This document shows positions 24,466 to 33,082 of a stretch of 56,955 bases of DNA, one piece after another; the stretch's first letter is position 1; every line of letters starts with the position of its first letter. Made by a program: the position numbers and the translations under genes. The notes under the pieces were generated by a model, which was not told where the DNA came from, ran no database searches, and saw only the letters and a program-made list of their open reading frames with translations. This DNA is from Pseudomonadota bacterium (GTDB lineage Archaea; Thermoplasmatota; SW-10-69-26; JACQPN01; JAJPHT01), in assembly GCA_021325135.1 (NCBI GenBank), contig JAJPHT010000031.1, positions 1-56,955 of the forward strand. The letters run 5' to 3'.

Positions 24466-24473
24466 CTTAAAGG
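24466..24473 (-). promoter_or_regulatory. TATA box of the double-cupredoxin operon
   Basis: The minus strand reads CCTTTAAG about 42 bases upstream of the start codon, in a GC-rich context, implying a leader of about 15 bases. The core resembles the boxes at 30074 and 46692. Confidence 0.6.
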
Positions 24474-24503
24474 TGCCCGTGCGGCGCGCGGGAAGCCGGG
24501 ACC

Positions 24504-24770
24504 TCAGCAGTTCGTGTGGAACACGATGCAGTCCACGGCGTCAACCACGGCGCCGGGCCCGATGGCCACCGTGCTGCACGTCGCCACGATGACCGCGCCC
24601 GGCAGGGACGTCACGAGGTAGCCGGGGCTGCCCGGCTGGCCCACGGGGTCGGGCCAGGCACAGCAGATGCCGCCGCTGCTGCTCACCCAGCAGCCGGAGC
24701 CCGCGGAGGCGATGGGGACGAAAGAGAGGGGTGCCAGCACGAGGAGGAGGGCAAGGAGCGCGCTTCGCAT
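24504..24770 (-). CDS. Small secreted protein with six cysteines
   Basis: The 88-aa product has a typical signal peptide (ALLALLLVLAPLSFVPIASA) and a mature domain of 65 residues with Cys at 27, 36, 37, 65, 81 and 88. It contains GSPGYLVTSLPGAVIVATC and no charged clusters, so it is probably a disulfide-stabilised extracellular peptide. No family was recognised. It is upstream of the cupredoxin operon on the same strand, with about 76 bases between the two. Confidence 0.65.
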   Translation of the reverse strand: MRSALLALLLVLAPLSFVPIASAGSGCWVSSSGGICCAWPDPVGQPGSPGYLVTSLPGAVIVATCSTVAIGPGAVVDAVDCIVFHTNC

Positions 24771-24838
24771 GGGAACCGCAGGAGCGAAGAAGGCGCGGAA
24801 GGAAAAGCGCGCCGGTGGAAAGCTGTGAAACGCGGTCC

Positions 24839-26026
24839 TCAGCCGGTGAGGGGCGCCAGCAGGTGCCTCAGCACGCCCGTGCTGATGAGCACGGGGAAGA
24901 GGAGGAAGAGGCCGAGGTTCGCGCCAAGCTGCGCCAGGGAGGCCACCATGAGGACGTGGGTGACCTTGTTGCGGAAGAGGTCCCCCAGGGTCTGGAGGTG
25001 GCTGATGCCCTGGAAGTCCTTCACCGTGGGCTTGTTGACCTTGGCCTGCACGAGGCCGGGGAAGATGCCGCTGCCCACGAAGAAGTGCAAGGGCTTTAGC
25101 GGCGCCGCGACGAGCGCCGTGAGGATGGAAAGGATGTGGCCGCGCGCGACCAGCGCGCCCAGCGCGCACATGCCGCCCGTGGCGATGACGTACTCCAGGA
25201 GGTGGAGCTTGAGGTCGGCGAAGTTGCCGGTGCGGATGCCCTGGTAGGCGTACCAGCCGAAGAGCGCGACGAGGGCCAGGGAGAAGGCGCTGGTGAGCAC
25301 GATGCCCCACGGGAAGCGCTTGGGCACGACCTCCAGGGGCTTCGTGTCGGGGATGGTGGCGGGCGCGCGGAGGTACGACTCGACGCCCTTGAGGTGGCCG
25401 GCGCCCAGCACCGCGACGACGTGGCCGTCGCGGGCGGCCTTGTGGATGTGGGCGGCGAGGTACGCGTCGCGCTCGTGGATGAGCACGTCCGCGACGGTGG
25501 GCGCCATGCGGGAGAGCTCGCCCATCATGGTGGTGAGCACGTCCTCCTGGAGGATCTCGTCCACCTCCATCTCCTCGTCGTCGCCCGCGCCCACGAGGCT
25601 CTTCATGAGCTCCCAGACGAGGCGGATCTTCTCGCCGAGCCCCATCTTGGCGTAGGCGCGGCGCAGCGTGATGCCGATGTCGCGGTCCACGAGCGCGACC
25701 TTGGTGCCCGAGGCGTCCGCGGCCTGGAGGGCGGCCACCATCTCGGCGCCGGGCTCCACGCCGTACTTGGCGCCCATGCGGCGCTGATAGCTAGCGAGGA
25801 GGCTTTGCGCGAGGATGAAGGAGGACTTGCCGCCGCGCAGGAGGTCCGTGATGGGCGTCTCCTCGAAGCGCTTCTTGTCCACGATGGCCCGCTTGCGGTT
25901 CTCGTCCAGCTCCACGGCGACCACCGCGGGCTTCACGCGCGCGATGACCTCGCGCACCTCCGCCACGGACTCGGCGGAGACGTGGGCCGTCCCCACGAGC
26001 GTGATGCCGGGAAGCTCGACCTGCAT
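24839..26026 (-). CDS. TraB/PrgY-family membrane protein
   Basis: The 395-aa product starts MQVELPGITLVGTAHVSAES with the GTAHVS motif (12-17), then VVAVELDENR, ALVDRDIGITLRRA and GAGHLKGV, all hallmarks of the TraB/GumN-related fold. The last 150 residues contain about four hydrophobic helices, as in archaeal and bacterial TraB proteins. Family members are thought to be metal-dependent proteases or to reduce peptide signalling (Enterococcus PrgY); its substrate here is unknown. A CCTTATCC box on the minus strand about 33 bases upstream of the ATG fits a short or absent leader. Confidence 0.9.
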   Translation of the reverse strand: MQVELPGITLVGTAHVSAESVAEVREVIARVKPAVVAVELDENRKRAIVDKKRFEETPITDLLRGGKSSFILAQSLLASYQRRMGAKYGVEPGAEMVAALQAADASGTKVALVDRDIGITLRRAYAKMGLGEKIRLVWELMKSLVGAGDDEEMEVDEILQEDVLTTMMGELSRMAPTVADVLIHERDAYLAAHIHKAARDGHVVAVLGAGHLKGVESYLRAPATIPDTKPLEVVPKRFPWGIVLTSAFSLALVALFGWYAYQGIRTGNFADLKLHLLEYVIATGGMCALGALVARGHILSILTALVAAPLKPLHFFVGSGIFPGLVQAKVNKPTVKDFQGISHLQTLGDLFRNKVTHVLMVASLAQLGANLGLFLLFPVLISTGVLRHLLAPLTG

Positions 26027-26103
26027 AGGGCTGCCGCTGGCGACCGCGGCCGGGGGGATAAGGGTTTGGAGCCCCGCGCGGGGAGGCGCGGGGAAAAAGG
26101 GGT

Positions 26104-26574
26104 TTACTTCTGGCGGCGGGCCACGAGGAGGGCCGCGCCGATCATGGCCAGGGCCACGCCAAGGACCTGCGTGCCGGGGGACTTCTTCTCGGCCGAGGTG
26201 CCCGCGATGTGGATCGTGCCCTTCATGTCGGGGTGGATGCTGCACGCGTAGGTCGTGTCCGAGGAGCCCGAGGTCCAGGTGACGGTCTTCGCGCCGTCGC
26301 TGCTGGCGAAGGGCGTGCCCTCGAGGACCTTGCCGCCCGCGTCGAACGTGTGGGGCGTGTCGTCGCTGCTGGACACCGTGAAGGTGATCTGCGTGTTCGC
26401 GGGGACCGTGAGGGTGGGGTTGGGGCTGCCCGCGCCGTTGAGGAACCACGCGAAGCCGCCAGCGTTGGGCTTGCCGACGAGGGTGAAGCTCGTCTGGCCC
26501 GTCTCCTGGGCGGTGGCGGGGATGACCGCGAGCACGAGGCCGCAGACGATGAGGGCGAGACCGGGGGTCTTCAT
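26104..26574 (-). CDS. Single-domain cupredoxin with C-terminal anchor
   Basis: The 156-aa product has a signal peptide (ALIVCGLVLAVIPATAQ), one plastocyanin-like domain with ligands H75, C111, H114 and M117 (YACSIHPDMKG), and a C-terminal tail with SPGTQ, a helix at about 134-153 and RRQK, similar to other sorting-type tails here. It is probably an envelope electron carrier. CCTATTTG on the minus strand about 31 bases upstream of the ATG points to a leaderless mRNA. It is not adjacent to any recognisable oxidase. Confidence 0.9.
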   Translation of the reverse strand: MKTPGLALIVCGLVLAVIPATAQETGQTSFTLVGKPNAGGFAWFLNGAGSPNPTLTVPANTQITFTVSSSDDTPHTFDAGGKVLEGTPFASSDGAKTVTWTSGSSDTTYACSIHPDMKGTIHIAGTSAEKKSPGTQVLGVALAMIGAALLVARRQK

Positions 26575-26600
26575 GCGCGGCGGCGACGCAGGAGGGTGAA

Positions 26601-26608
26601 CAAATAGG
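26601..26608 (-). promoter_or_regulatory. TATA box of the single cupredoxin
   Basis: The minus strand reads CCTATTTG, centred about 31 bases upstream of the ATG at 26574, the spacing of a leaderless or near-leaderless archaeal gene. Confidence 0.6.
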
Positions 26609-26636
26609 TTCCGTCACGACTGTGCGGACCGGCGGC

Positions 26637-28067
26637 TCACTCCTCTTCGCGCTTGGCCCTCTCTTCGAGCCCGAGCACGTTGAGCACCTGCTTGCGCACG
26701 GCGTCGCGCGCGAGGCGCAGCAGCGCCTCCTTCTCGTCCACGTCGCCGAAGATGCCCAGGCGGATCTGGCCGCCGGCCATCTTGGCGTGGCCGCCGGCGT
26801 TCTGCTTGCCGAAGGCCTTCTCCAGCGCCTCGCCGAGGTTCACGCGCACGTCGTTGGTGCGCGCGCTGAGGTGGATCACGTCCTCCACGATGCCGAAGGC
26901 GACGACGGTGTTCACGCCTTCGAGCTTCAGGAGGAAGTCCGCCGCCTGGGGCAGCGTGTCGCGGTCGCGGATGAAGTCGACGCTGGTGAGGATGAAGGAG
27001 CCGTACTGCTCGCGGTTGCGGATGGCCTTCCCCAGCGTGTCCACCGTCTCCGCGCTCATGGGGGGCGTCTCGATCTTCTCCAGCAGCTCGGGGTCCGCGT
27101 GGGAGGAGAGGAAGGTGGCGGCCTCCATGTCCGCGGGCGTCACGTCGCGGCTGAAGCTCTTGGTGTCCGTGCGGATGCCGTAGAGGAGCGCCACCGCGAG
27201 CTTCGCGTCCACGGGGACGTCCAGCTGCTTGAGGTACTGCGTGAGGATGGTGGAGGTGGCGCCGATCTCCTGGCGCACGTCGTGGAAGCGCGCCTTGATG
27301 TCCTCCTCCTCCACGATGTGGTGGTCGAACACCACGTCGGGCGTCACGTCCAGGGGCAGCACGTTGTTCTTGCCGGGGAGCGAGGCCTCCACGAGCGCCA
27401 CGCAGTCGTGCTGCGCCACGACGTCGTGCACGTCGTCCCTCGGGCCCACCTGCACGAGCTGGATGTCCAGGAGGTTCACGAAGGCGCGGTTCTCCTGGTG
27501 CCCGATGGCGCCGCCGTAGTACAGCGTGGCCTTGGCGCCCAGGTGCTCGCAGATGGCCTTCAGCGCGAGGCCGCTGCCCAGCGCGTCGGGGTCGGGGTTG
27601 CTCTGGAGGAAGATGGCGACGGACTTGGCCGCGCGCAGGATGGAGATGAGCGCGCCCGCCGTGCGGCGCACCTCGAACTCGGTCAATTCGCGCAGCACGC
27701 TGCGGGCGATGACGTCGCTGGGCGTGATGACGCGGTCCGCGCCCGCCTTCTCGAACGCCTCCGCGGAGACGGGGTCGATGGCGCGCACGACGACGAAGGC
27801 CTGCGCGTACTCCTTGCGCAGGTGCTTGAGCCCCGCGAGGTTCGCCTCCATGTTGGAGGAGAGGATGAGGAATGCGCTGGCGCGCTCGAACTCGGGACGG
27901 AAGGGCTCCAGGTTCTCCATGTCGCCGGTGACCGCGGTGTAGCCCGCGTCGCGGAGATCCTCGACGCGCTTCTTGGAGCGGTCGATGATGAGCAGGTCCT
28001 CGTCGCGGGACTTGAGCAGCCGGGCCGCGTTGAAGCCGACGGAGCCGCAGCCGAGGATGACGTACAT
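26637..28067 (-). CDS. TrkA-N / DHH-DHHA1 phosphoesterase
   Basis: The 476-aa product joins an N-terminal NAD-binding TrkA-N domain (VILGCGSVGFNAARLL, residues 1 to about 130) to a DHH phosphoesterase: motif I NPDPDALGS (157-165), VVFDHHIV with DHH at 248-250, YGIRTDTKSF, and the DHHA1 substrate motif NAGGHAKMAGG near 420. Enzymes of this type hydrolyse small nucleotides (nanoRNA, pAp or cyclic di-AMP); which one is not visible. Fusion with a potassium-channel-type nucleotide sensor suggests regulation by NAD(H). At the position before NPD, where most relatives have His, the chain reads Gln/Ser (LQSNPD). Confidence 0.9.
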   Translation of the reverse strand: MYVILGCGSVGFNAARLLKSRDEDLLIIDRSKKRVEDLRDAGYTAVTGDMENLEPFRPEFERASAFLILSSNMEANLAGLKHLRKEYAQAFVVVRAIDPVSAEAFEKAGADRVITPSDVIARSVLRELTEFEVRRTAGALISILRAAKSVAIFLQSNPDPDALGSGLALKAICEHLGAKATLYYGGAIGHQENRAFVNLLDIQLVQVGPRDDVHDVVAQHDCVALVEASLPGKNNVLPLDVTPDVVFDHHIVEEEDIKARFHDVRQEIGATSTILTQYLKQLDVPVDAKLAVALLYGIRTDTKSFSRDVTPADMEAATFLSSHADPELLEKIETPPMSAETVDTLGKAIRNREQYGSFILTSVDFIRDRDTLPQAADFLLKLEGVNTVVAFGIVEDVIHLSARTNDVRVNLGEALEKAFGKQNAGGHAKMAGGQIRLGIFGDVDEKEALLRLARDAVRKQVLNVLGLEERAKREEE

Positions 28068-28121
28068 GCCGGGATGGCCTCGTCGAGAGTTTCCCCACGG
28101 GCGGTCCGCCGGATAAGCCTT

Positions 28122-28526
28122 TCATGTCTCGGGCGACGGGGAGACAAGGACCTCGCGCCCGCGCCGCTCGCATCGCACCAGCCCGACGCGCTCCAGGCGC
28201 GCAAGCTGCCAGACGAGCGTCGCGCGGGGCACGCCCAGGGCGCGGGCGAGGCCGCTCTTGCTGGCGCCGGGGGAGGCGCGCACGGCGTCGAGGAGGGCGC
28301 TCCCCTGCCGGGCGGCCACGAGGAGGGCGCGCTGCGGCGGGGCTCCGGCGCCCGCGGGGAACCAGCGCGCGCCCTCGAGAAGGGCGACGCGCTCCTTGGC
28401 GAGGCGGCGCAGGTGGTACGTCGCCGTGGTGCGGTCGACGCCGGCGAGGCGCGCCGCCTCCGCCGTGGTGAGGCCGGGCGTCTCGCGAAGGATGTCGTGG
28501 AGCCGCTGGCGCGTGTCCCCTCTCAT
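28122..28526 (-). CDS. Double winged-helix DNA-binding protein
   Basis: The 134-aa protein contains two helix-turn-helix units: MRGDTRQRLHDILRETPGLT with AARLAGVDRTTATYHLRRLA (first) and ALLDAVRASPGASKSGLARA with RATLVWQLARLERVGLVRCE (second). Tandem HTH proteins of this size are typical archaeal regulators. The ATG at 28526 lies 27 bases after a TGATATCGC box on the minus strand, so the mRNA is probably leaderless. It lies 54 bases downstream of the DHH gene on the same strand, so it may regulate or be independent; the next gene upstream is the M28 lipoprotein. Confidence 0.85.
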   Translation of the reverse strand: MRGDTRQRLHDILRETPGLTTAEAARLAGVDRTTATYHLRRLAKERVALLEGARWFPAGAGAPPQRALLVAARQGSALLDAVRASPGASKSGLARALGVPRATLVWQLARLERVGLVRCERRGREVLVSPSPET

Positions 28527-28549
28527 GGGCGCGAGGTCGCCGCGCGAGG

Positions 28550-28558
28550 TGATATCGC
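28550..28558 (-). promoter_or_regulatory. TATA-like box of the double HTH gene
   Basis: TGATATCGC centred 27 bases upstream of the ATG at 28526. The GATATC core is itself a palindrome and could bind a repressor. Confidence 0.5.
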
Positions 28559-28591
28559 GTCGCGAACGCCGCTTGACCACGCCAAGGAGCC

Positions 28592-30004
28592 TTACACCAC
28601 GCTTGGCGGCGCGGGGAGGGGCAGGCCGGCGGCGGGCGCCGCGACGGGGAGCGTCCCGTCGTCGGTGAGCACCACCCAGTCGAACATGGGGACCATCTGC
28701 GTCTCGAAGCTGCGCGCGAGGTATCCTTCGCCCTCGGCCATCTCGGCGGGCGAGAGGTCCTGCCCGATGGCCTGCACGCCGCCCAGGGAGTAGCGCGTCA
28801 TGTTGTCCAGCGTGTCCCGCGGGCTGTGGATGATGGCGAAGACGTCGGGCACCCGGCTCGTGAAGAGGAAGTAGCTGGGGATGCCGTGCGCGGCGAAGGG
28901 CGTGTGGTCGCTCTGCGCGTTCACGCCCGCGCCGCCCAGCTTCGCGGTGCCGGTGGCCTGGTCCTTGGCCCAGTCCTCCATGACGAGCTTCGCGCCGCTG
29001 CGCACGTAGGTCTTCTCCAGGTCCGCCGCGTAGCCGTGCAGCGCGTCCGCGATGGGGCCGTCGGGGCCGGCGGTGACGACGATGGGCGCGGGGTCGATCT
29101 TGGGCGCGGGCCACGCGAGGGCCACCACGTCGAAGTTCACGTAGCCGTCGATGTACGGGACGAGCTGCGGGTGCGCGGCGAGCCACGCGCTGCTGCCCAC
29201 GATGCCGTCCTCCTCGCCGCCCCACTCGGCGAAGACGAGGGTGTGCTCGGTGGTGAGGTTCGCGAAGGCGCGGGCCATGGCGAGGGTCGCGACGGCGCCC
29301 GCGGTGTTGTCGAACGCGCCCTCGGTCGTGCCCTCCACCACGTCGAAGTGGCCCCCGAAGACGAGATATCGATCCGCCTGCGTCGTGCCCTTCTTGTAGC
29401 CCAGCACGCTCTCCGCGCTGCCCGGCCCGGGCTGGTCGCCCGCGGGGACCTTCTGGTCGTCGGCGGGGTACGCGTTGATCTCGACGGTGTAGTTGAGCGA
29501 CTTGAAGAAGTCCGCGAAGTAGGCCTCCGCCTTGGCGTAGTTGGGCATGCCGGGCGTGCGGTGGGGGAACCGCTCGCGCTGCACCTTGAGGAGGTCCACG
29601 GCCAGGTCGCCCGACACGAGGCGGCGCCCTTCGTCGTAGGTGAGGTTGAGGTCCGCCTTCTGGCCATCCGCCTCGACGGACAGGGGCGGCAGCCCCGTCG
29701 CGTTCCACGGCGGCAGGAACGTCAGCGTGCGGCCCGGCGTCAGCTTCACCGCGTCCTTGGCGGGGCGAAGCTCCCCCTTGTCGTCCTGCACGAGGAAGCC
29801 GGGCGGGAACGTCACGGTGGCCTCGCCCCCTTGGGCGAGCTGGAGGCGCGAGAGGCCCGCGGCGTGCGCCTCGGCGTGGACGCGCGCCTGGCCCACCTCC
29901 ACGTCCTGGCCCACCGAGGGGCCCGTGCCGGCGGGGGTCGAGGGGTCCGTCGCGACGCAGCCGGCGAGGAGCGCCAGGACCGCGAGCAGGGCGAGGGCGC
30001 GCAT
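28592..30004 (-). CDS. Lipoprotein zinc peptidase, M28 family
   Basis: The 470-aa product has a lipobox LLAGC (Cys16). An N-terminal beta domain (about 40-150) precedes an M28 aminopeptidase core with GGHFDVVEGTTEGAFDNTAG (first zinc ligands and the shared Asp), EWGGEEDGIVGS (catalytic Glu), VNFDVVAL and HSPRDTLDNM (last zinc ligand). It should remove amino acids or hydrolyse dipeptides outside the cell. The start is decided by a CCATATAG box on the minus strand 27 bases upstream. It diverges from the large surface protein at 30116, with both promoters in about 110 bases. Confidence 0.92.
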   Translation of the reverse strand: MRALALLAVLALLAGCVATDPSTPAGTGPSVGQDVEVGQARVHAEAHAAGLSRLQLAQGGEATVTFPPGFLVQDDKGELRPAKDAVKLTPGRTLTFLPPWNATGLPPLSVEADGQKADLNLTYDEGRRLVSGDLAVDLLKVQRERFPHRTPGMPNYAKAEAYFADFFKSLNYTVEINAYPADDQKVPAGDQPGPGSAESVLGYKKGTTQADRYLVFGGHFDVVEGTTEGAFDNTAGAVATLAMARAFANLTTEHTLVFAEWGGEEDGIVGSSAWLAAHPQLVPYIDGYVNFDVVALAWPAPKIDPAPIVVTAGPDGPIADALHGYAADLEKTYVRSGAKLVMEDWAKDQATGTAKLGGAGVNAQSDHTPFAAHGIPSYFLFTSRVPDVFAIIHSPRDTLDNMTRYSLGGVQAIGQDLSPAEMAEGEGYLARSFETQMVPMFDWVVLTDDGTLPVAAPAAGLPLPAPPSVV

Positions 30005-30027
30005 GGACCGGCGCACGCCTGGGCGGC

Positions 30028-30035
30028 CTATATGG
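30028..30035 (-). promoter_or_regulatory. TATA box of the M28 lipoprotein
   Basis: The minus strand reads CCATATAG centred 27 bases before the ATG at 30004, matching leaderless spacing. Confidence 0.65.
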
Positions 30036-30073
30036 CGTTTCTTGCAGCCCTCGGGGAGGAGGTTTGCAGGAAA

Positions 30074-30082
30074 CCCTTTAAG
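30074..30082 (+). promoter_or_regulatory. TATA box of the large surface protein
   Basis: The segment AGGAAACCCTTTAAGAG (30068-30084) contains a BRE-like AGGAAA and a TATA core CCTTTAAG. The same 17 bases occur upstream of the enoyl-CoA hydratase at 46687-46703, so this is a strong candidate for a consensus promoter of the organism. Confidence 0.65.
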
Positions 30083-30115
30083 AGGCGCGCCCGCTCGCGA
30101 AGGGCGGGACCGCTC

Positions 30116-32191
30116 GTGCGCCGTGGGATGCTCCTTGCTCTGGCCCTTCTCCTGGTCGCGCCCTCCCTCGCGCTGACCCCGGCCGCGGACGCGTGCGCCG
30201 CCGTGGGCCTCCAGGCGGGCGTCCCGTGCGGGCGCATCTACCCCGTCATCACCATCAACAGCGCCTCCTCCGGCTACGCGAACCTCACGCCCAACCTCAC
30301 CGTCACCCTCGACGCCACCCTGGACTTCAGCTTCAAGATGCTCGGCGAGGGGTACGCGCCGGTCCCGCCCACGGACCCCATCACCATCACGTTCGAGTTC
30401 CCGCGCAAGCCCGCGTGGGTCGACATGAGCGTGGAGCCCGACAGCATCCCCGTGGACGTCAACGACCCCACGCACATGCAGCCCGACCCCGCGAATCCCG
30501 CGGGCCCGGAGATCACCTACGACTACCAGGTGCCCATCAAGGTGCACGTCACGCTGGTGGGGCAGGCGGTGCTGCGCGACGGGTTCGACTACGCGAAGCT
30601 CCTCCTCTTCGCCAAGAGCAGCGAGAACGGCCTCTACCAGTCGGGCTACGGCATCAAGGAGTTCCGCGCGATCCCCGCGGGCGCCATCCACGAGTCGGAC
30701 GTCGCGCAGGACCGCTACGCCACCGTGCCCCTCCCCGCGTTCACCCTCAAGCCCGCGACGGCGGAGGCGGCCGGCGAGCGCGTCACGCTGACGCCCCCGT
30801 CCTCCGGCCCGTTCTGGCAGCCGCAGAAGTTCGCCGCCAGGATCGACCCGGCCCCCGCGGGCAAGGTCGTCGCCGCGCTCCACGACGAGTGGGGCGACCT
30901 CGTCTACGCCACGCAGCCCCTGGATGCCTCGTCGGGCCAGGTCGCGTTCACGGCGACGCTGGCGAAGCCCGGCCTGCACACGGCCACGTTCACCATCCTT
31001 CCCGATCCCGGCAGCGCCGCGCCCCCGGTCACGATCCCCGTCTCCTTCGTCGCGGGCGACGTCTCGCCCGAGGGCTACGCCTACCCCAAGGACTACGCCG
31101 TGGTGGACTCCGCCGTGGTGGGGGCGCCCAACGGCAACACGGGCGACGCGCTGGCGCAGGTGGAGCGCGACGTGCCCCTCTTCGCCTTCGACAACGCGCA
31201 GAGCGTCACCGCCACCATCACGCTGGAGACGCCGGGCCAGGCGCTGGACAAGGGCGCCGCGAGCCTCAACATGCTCCTCCTCGACCCCGAGGGGAAGGTG
31301 CTCCAGACCGCGGCCGCGGACCCCGTCACCTACCCGCAGCGCACGCTGCGCATCGGCAGCGTCCCCGAGGAGGGCTGGTACACCCTTCGCGTGAAGGGCG
31401 TGGGCCTCCCTGAGCAGTCCGCGTGGGACGTGAAGGCCGAGGTGGCCTACTCCTCCCTGACCCCCGCGCGCAACCGGGCCCACGGCGTCGCCGAGCCGAC
31501 GCCCGCCATGCTGGGCGAGGCGGGCCACAACGTGACGCTCCCCGTGGCCGGCCTCAAGGTGTGGGCCGCGGGCGATCTCACGCCCCGGCTGGACAACCTC
31601 AGCGCGCAGTACGCGATCACCGTCTACGGCCCCAACGGCACGCTGGCCTATGCCTCCGGCCTGCGCGGCGGCAAGGCGAGCCTCTCGCCCCCGGCACCCG
31701 GCGAGTACCGCGCCTTCGTCTACGCGCAACCCTCCGCCCCTGGCGCGCCCTTCTCGCCCTTCGTGCGCGCGTTCACCTTCGACGTGGGCGCGGGCAACAC
31801 CACCGTCGCGAAGACCTTCGCCCTGGCCGACACCGTCGAGGTCCCGCAGTCGCCCATGGGCGGCGTCGTCGCCATCTATGGCTTCCCCGCCGGAGCGCCC
31901 GAGCCCAAGGTCAGCCTCACGGCCGCGCCGCCGGGCGCCACGCTGGCCTCCACCGTCAAGGACGCCAACGGGACGAAGCTCCTCGTCGTCTCCGCGCAGA
32001 ACCCGGGCCCCGCCGGCACGGCCGACGTGAAGGCCAGCGCCGAGTTCGCCTCGCCCCAGACGCTGGTGGGCCCCCTCGCGGCCACGGCAGGCGACGCCGG
32101 GAAGGGCATCCCCCTCGCGGGCTCCGCGCTCGCCGTGCTGGCCCTCGCCGGCGCCGCCGCGGTGGCCGTCGCGCTGGTGCGCCGCCGCTGA
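30116..32191 (+). CDS. Large surface protein with C-terminal helix and Arg cluster
   Basis: Starting at GTG 30116 the product has 691 residues; an ATG at 30128 is the alternative. The signal peptide (RRGMLLALALLLVAPSLA) is followed by a beta-rich ectodomain with several Ig-like or NEW3-like modules (for example TPNLTVTLDATLDFSF, PGLHTATFTILPDPG and AGHNVTLPVAGLKVWA), without enzymatic motifs. The end has GKGIPLAGSALAVLALAGAA and RRR, like a sorting or anchoring tail. Two cysteines occur near the N-terminus (C20-30 region, CAAVG and CGRI). It is probably an S-layer-like or adhesion protein of the envelope. Confidence 0.8.
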   Translation: MRRGMLLALALLLVAPSLALTPAADACAAVGLQAGVPCGRIYPVITINSASSGYANLTPNLTVTLDATLDFSFKMLGEGYAPVPPTDPITITFEFPRKPAWVDMSVEPDSIPVDVNDPTHMQPDPANPAGPEITYDYQVPIKVHVTLVGQAVLRDGFDYAKLLLFAKSSENGLYQSGYGIKEFRAIPAGAIHESDVAQDRYATVPLPAFTLKPATAEAAGERVTLTPPSSGPFWQPQKFAARIDPAPAGKVVAALHDEWGDLVYATQPLDASSGQVAFTATLAKPGLHTATFTILPDPGSAAPPVTIPVSFVAGDVSPEGYAYPKDYAVVDSAVVGAPNGNTGDALAQVERDVPLFAFDNAQSVTATITLETPGQALDKGAASLNMLLLDPEGKVLQTAAADPVTYPQRTLRIGSVPEEGWYTLRVKGVGLPEQSAWDVKAEVAYSSLTPARNRAHGVAEPTPAMLGEAGHNVTLPVAGLKVWAAGDLTPRLDNLSAQYAITVYGPNGTLAYASGLRGGKASLSPPAPGEYRAFVYAQPSAPGAPFSPFVRAFTFDVGAGNTTVAKTFALADTVEVPQSPMGGVVAIYGFPAGAPEPKVSLTAAPPGATLASTVKDANGTKLLVVSAQNPGPAGTADVKASAEFASPQTLVGPLAATAGDAGKGIPLAGSALAVLALAGAAAVAVALVRRR

Positions 32192-32204
32192 GGGCGGCTC
32201 ATCA

Positions 32205-32232
32205 CCGGAGATTCGGCGATCCGGAGATTCGG
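32205..32232. repeat. Short tandem direct repeat
   Basis: The 12-mer CCGGAGATTCGG occurs twice, separated by CGAT, in the gap after the large surface gene. It could be part of a terminator or a protein site; its role is unknown. Confidence 0.5.
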
Positions 32233-32328
32233 GGGTCTCCCGCCGGAGGCGGCGGAGGCCGGCAGCCCGTTTCCACTTCGGATGGTTGAAATAGCCCGCA
32301 CGGGTGATTTCGAGCCCGACGTGATGGG

Positions 32329-33045
32329 ATGCCGATCGACCTCCTCTCCCTCTTCATCGGGTTCGTGACGGGCGCCGTCGTGGTCGCCATCGCCTGGAAC
32401 CTCAGCAGCCGCACCTCTGCCCCGACCGAGACGACGCGCCTCTCGGGCGTCTGGAGCCTGGACGACGTGGCCTCCGCCGGCACGCGCCTCGCCGTCATCG
32501 CGACCCGCGTCGACGGCCTCCACCTCCCCGCCAACAGCAAGGTGCTCGTGCCCCGCGCCGACACCGTGCCCGCCGAGGTCCTCGCCACCTGCGAGGTGCG
32601 CATGCACCCCGAGGTGCGCGTGAACGCGGCCATCGGCAAGGACCGCGCGCTGGTCTTCAGCGGCACCGTCCACCCCAAGTCCACCGCCGTGACGACGCTG
32701 GAGGCCAACGCCGTGCAGCGCCTCCAGGGCGACTTCCAGCGCCTCTGGGCCGAGAGCCAGCCCTACGTCGAGAGCGTGCCCAGCGTCTCCGCCCTCTCGG
32801 GCAAGGCGGGCCGCATGGTCGACGTGTCGGGGCGCGCGGCCGACGTGCTGGAGTTCCGCGGCCGCCGCATGCTGCGCCTCTCCGACGGCAAGGCCGCGGT
32901 GGGCGTCGTCACGAGCCAGGGCGACGTCGCGCAGTGGAGCGGCGCCAACATCCGCGTCACGGGCCGCATGGTCCGCGAAGGCGGCTACGCCTACATCGAC
33001 GCGACCAGCGTGACGCCCGTGGGCGAATTGGCTGTGCCCGCGTAG
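32329..33045 (+). CDS. Membrane-anchored protein with soluble beta-rich domain
   Basis: The 238-aa product has one N-terminal hydrophobic helix (SLFIGFVTGAVVVAIAW, residues 7-23) acting as a signal anchor. The rest is soluble, with a first part of beta/helix mix (SLDDVASAGTRLAVIATRVD) and a last part of about 80 residues (RAADVLEFRGRRMLRLSDGK) that looks like an OB-fold barrel. No family was named. A GAAATAG box about 38 bases before the ATG gives a leader of about ten bases. It lies 37 bases upstream of the deaminase, which has its own promoter. Confidence 0.7.
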   Translation: MPIDLLSLFIGFVTGAVVVAIAWNLSSRTSAPTETTRLSGVWSLDDVASAGTRLAVIATRVDGLHLPANSKVLVPRADTVPAEVLATCEVRMHPEVRVNAAIGKDRALVFSGTVHPKSTAVTTLEANAVQRLQGDFQRLWAESQPYVESVPSVSALSGKAGRMVDVSGRAADVLEFRGRRMLRLSDGKAAVGVVTSQGDVAQWSGANIRVTGRMVREGGYAYIDATSVTPVGELAVPA

Positions 33046-33082
33046 CGCGCCCCTCATACGTCGGGAGCCTGGTGCAGGGCGC

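Noticed and set aside
28592..31729. N-terminal extension of the M28 peptidase to 1045 residues
   Set aside because: The extension is antisense to the large surface protein and low-complexity, while a lipobox signal peptide begins at 30004 with a TATA box 27 bases upstream.
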